From Aurantiochytrium sp. KH105 (lineage: Eukaryota > Sar > Bigyra > Thraustochytrida > Thraustochytriidae), in assembly GCA_003116975.1 (NCBI GenBank), contig BGKB01000049.1, forward strand, positions 124,001 to 188,000: DNA of 64,000 nucleotides, read 5' to 3'. The stretch's first letter is position 1, and the number at the start of each line of letters is the position of its first letter. A program made the position numbers and the translations under genes. The notes below the pieces were generated by a model. The model made no database searches, was not told the origin of the DNA, and saw only the letters and a program-made list of their open reading frames with translations. Shown here piece by piece: positions 63,884 to 64,000 of the stretch.

Positions 63884-64000
63884 TCAAATGGCGATGAGAC
63901 TTTTGGAGAAGCTGTACAAATTAAAGGTCATGATAATGAAGCAAGTGATGTTGAAGTTCTCTCTTGCCCGTAGAATTCTCGGCGGGATAGTCGTCACGGT
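63884..64000 (-). CDS. Tandem family copy C, C-terminal fragment cut by the window end
   Basis: Reading the minus strand from the window end gives 38 residues before a TGA at 63884-63886, including TIPPRILRARENFNITCF and IIMTFNLYSF. This aligns directly with the C-terminal segment of copy B (SIPPRLLRLRENVSIVCF, IVMTSNLYKF). It shows that a third tandem member begins beyond the window and that this C-terminal segment is conserved in the family. Only this fragment can be described here. Confidence 0.8.
   Translation of the reverse strand, partial: TVTTIPPRILRARENFNITCFIIMTFNLYSFSKSLIAI

Overview
This is a GC-rich nuclear segment from a eukaryotic microbe. Long single-exon genes on both strands encode eukaryotic proteins: Cdc48, a Doa10-type RING-CH ligase, an RGS protein, a TOG protein, a SHAQKYF-class MYB and a sterol glucosyltransferase. 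They are separated by long, low-complexity, GC-rich intergenic stretches. I see no clear introns. The SHAQKYF-MYB, SOS1-like Na+/H+ exchanger and PqiA-like membrane protein, together with intron poverty and high GC, best suit a stramenopile protist such as a thraustochytrid (labyrinthulomycete). That assignment is an inference; no rRNA or plastid marker is present.

Layout. 1-4.6 kb: a sterol-glucosyltransferase-like gene cut by the window edge, then a repeat-rich promoter region and an SV2/SLC22-like MFS transporter. 5.5-7.9 kb: Cdc48/p97. 8.1-10.6 kb (minus): a coiled-coil nuclear protein with repeated basic motifs, divergent from a J-domain protein (11.4-12.9 kb). 14.9-16.2 kb: a WW+RGS protein. 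19.6-21.4 kb: a MYB factor. 22.4-23.0 kb: a decayed coding-like stretch. 23.3-26.5 kb (minus): a TOG/HEAT-array protein, divergent from an NHE/SOS1-like exchanger (28.6-31.6 kb). 31.7-33 kb: a ~313-bp satellite that decays rightwards into a ~6 kb GC-rich gene-poor tract. 39.0-41.2 kb: a polyQ C2H2 protein. 42.0-46.3 kb: a large Doa10/MARCH6-like ligase. 46.5-47.8 kb: a piggyBac-like DNA element with an assembly gap inside. 48.0-50.2 kb (minus): a PqiA-like membrane protein. 52.8-54.0 kb: a protein joining a NET-like domain to four C2H2 fingers. 54.8-55.7 kb (minus): cytochrome b5 reductase. 57.1-58.2 kb: malonyl-CoA:ACP transacylase. 58.8-59.6 kb: a Sec14-like protein. 59.9-64 kb (minus): three tandem copies of an unrecognised multi-pass membrane protein, the middle one with a reading-frame shift and the last cut by the window end.

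Functional links are loose, as expected for eukaryotic gene order. Cdc48 and the Doa10-like ligase belong to the same ER-associated degradation pathway in other eukaryotes. Cytochrome b5 reductase, the transacylase, the Sec14-like protein and the sterol glucosyltransferase all concern lipids. The most unusual items are the decaying satellite and its short motif, the piggyBac-like element with repeated subterminal palindromes, the tandem membrane-protein family, the NET+zinc-finger architecture, and tetranucleotide repeats in front of most genes.
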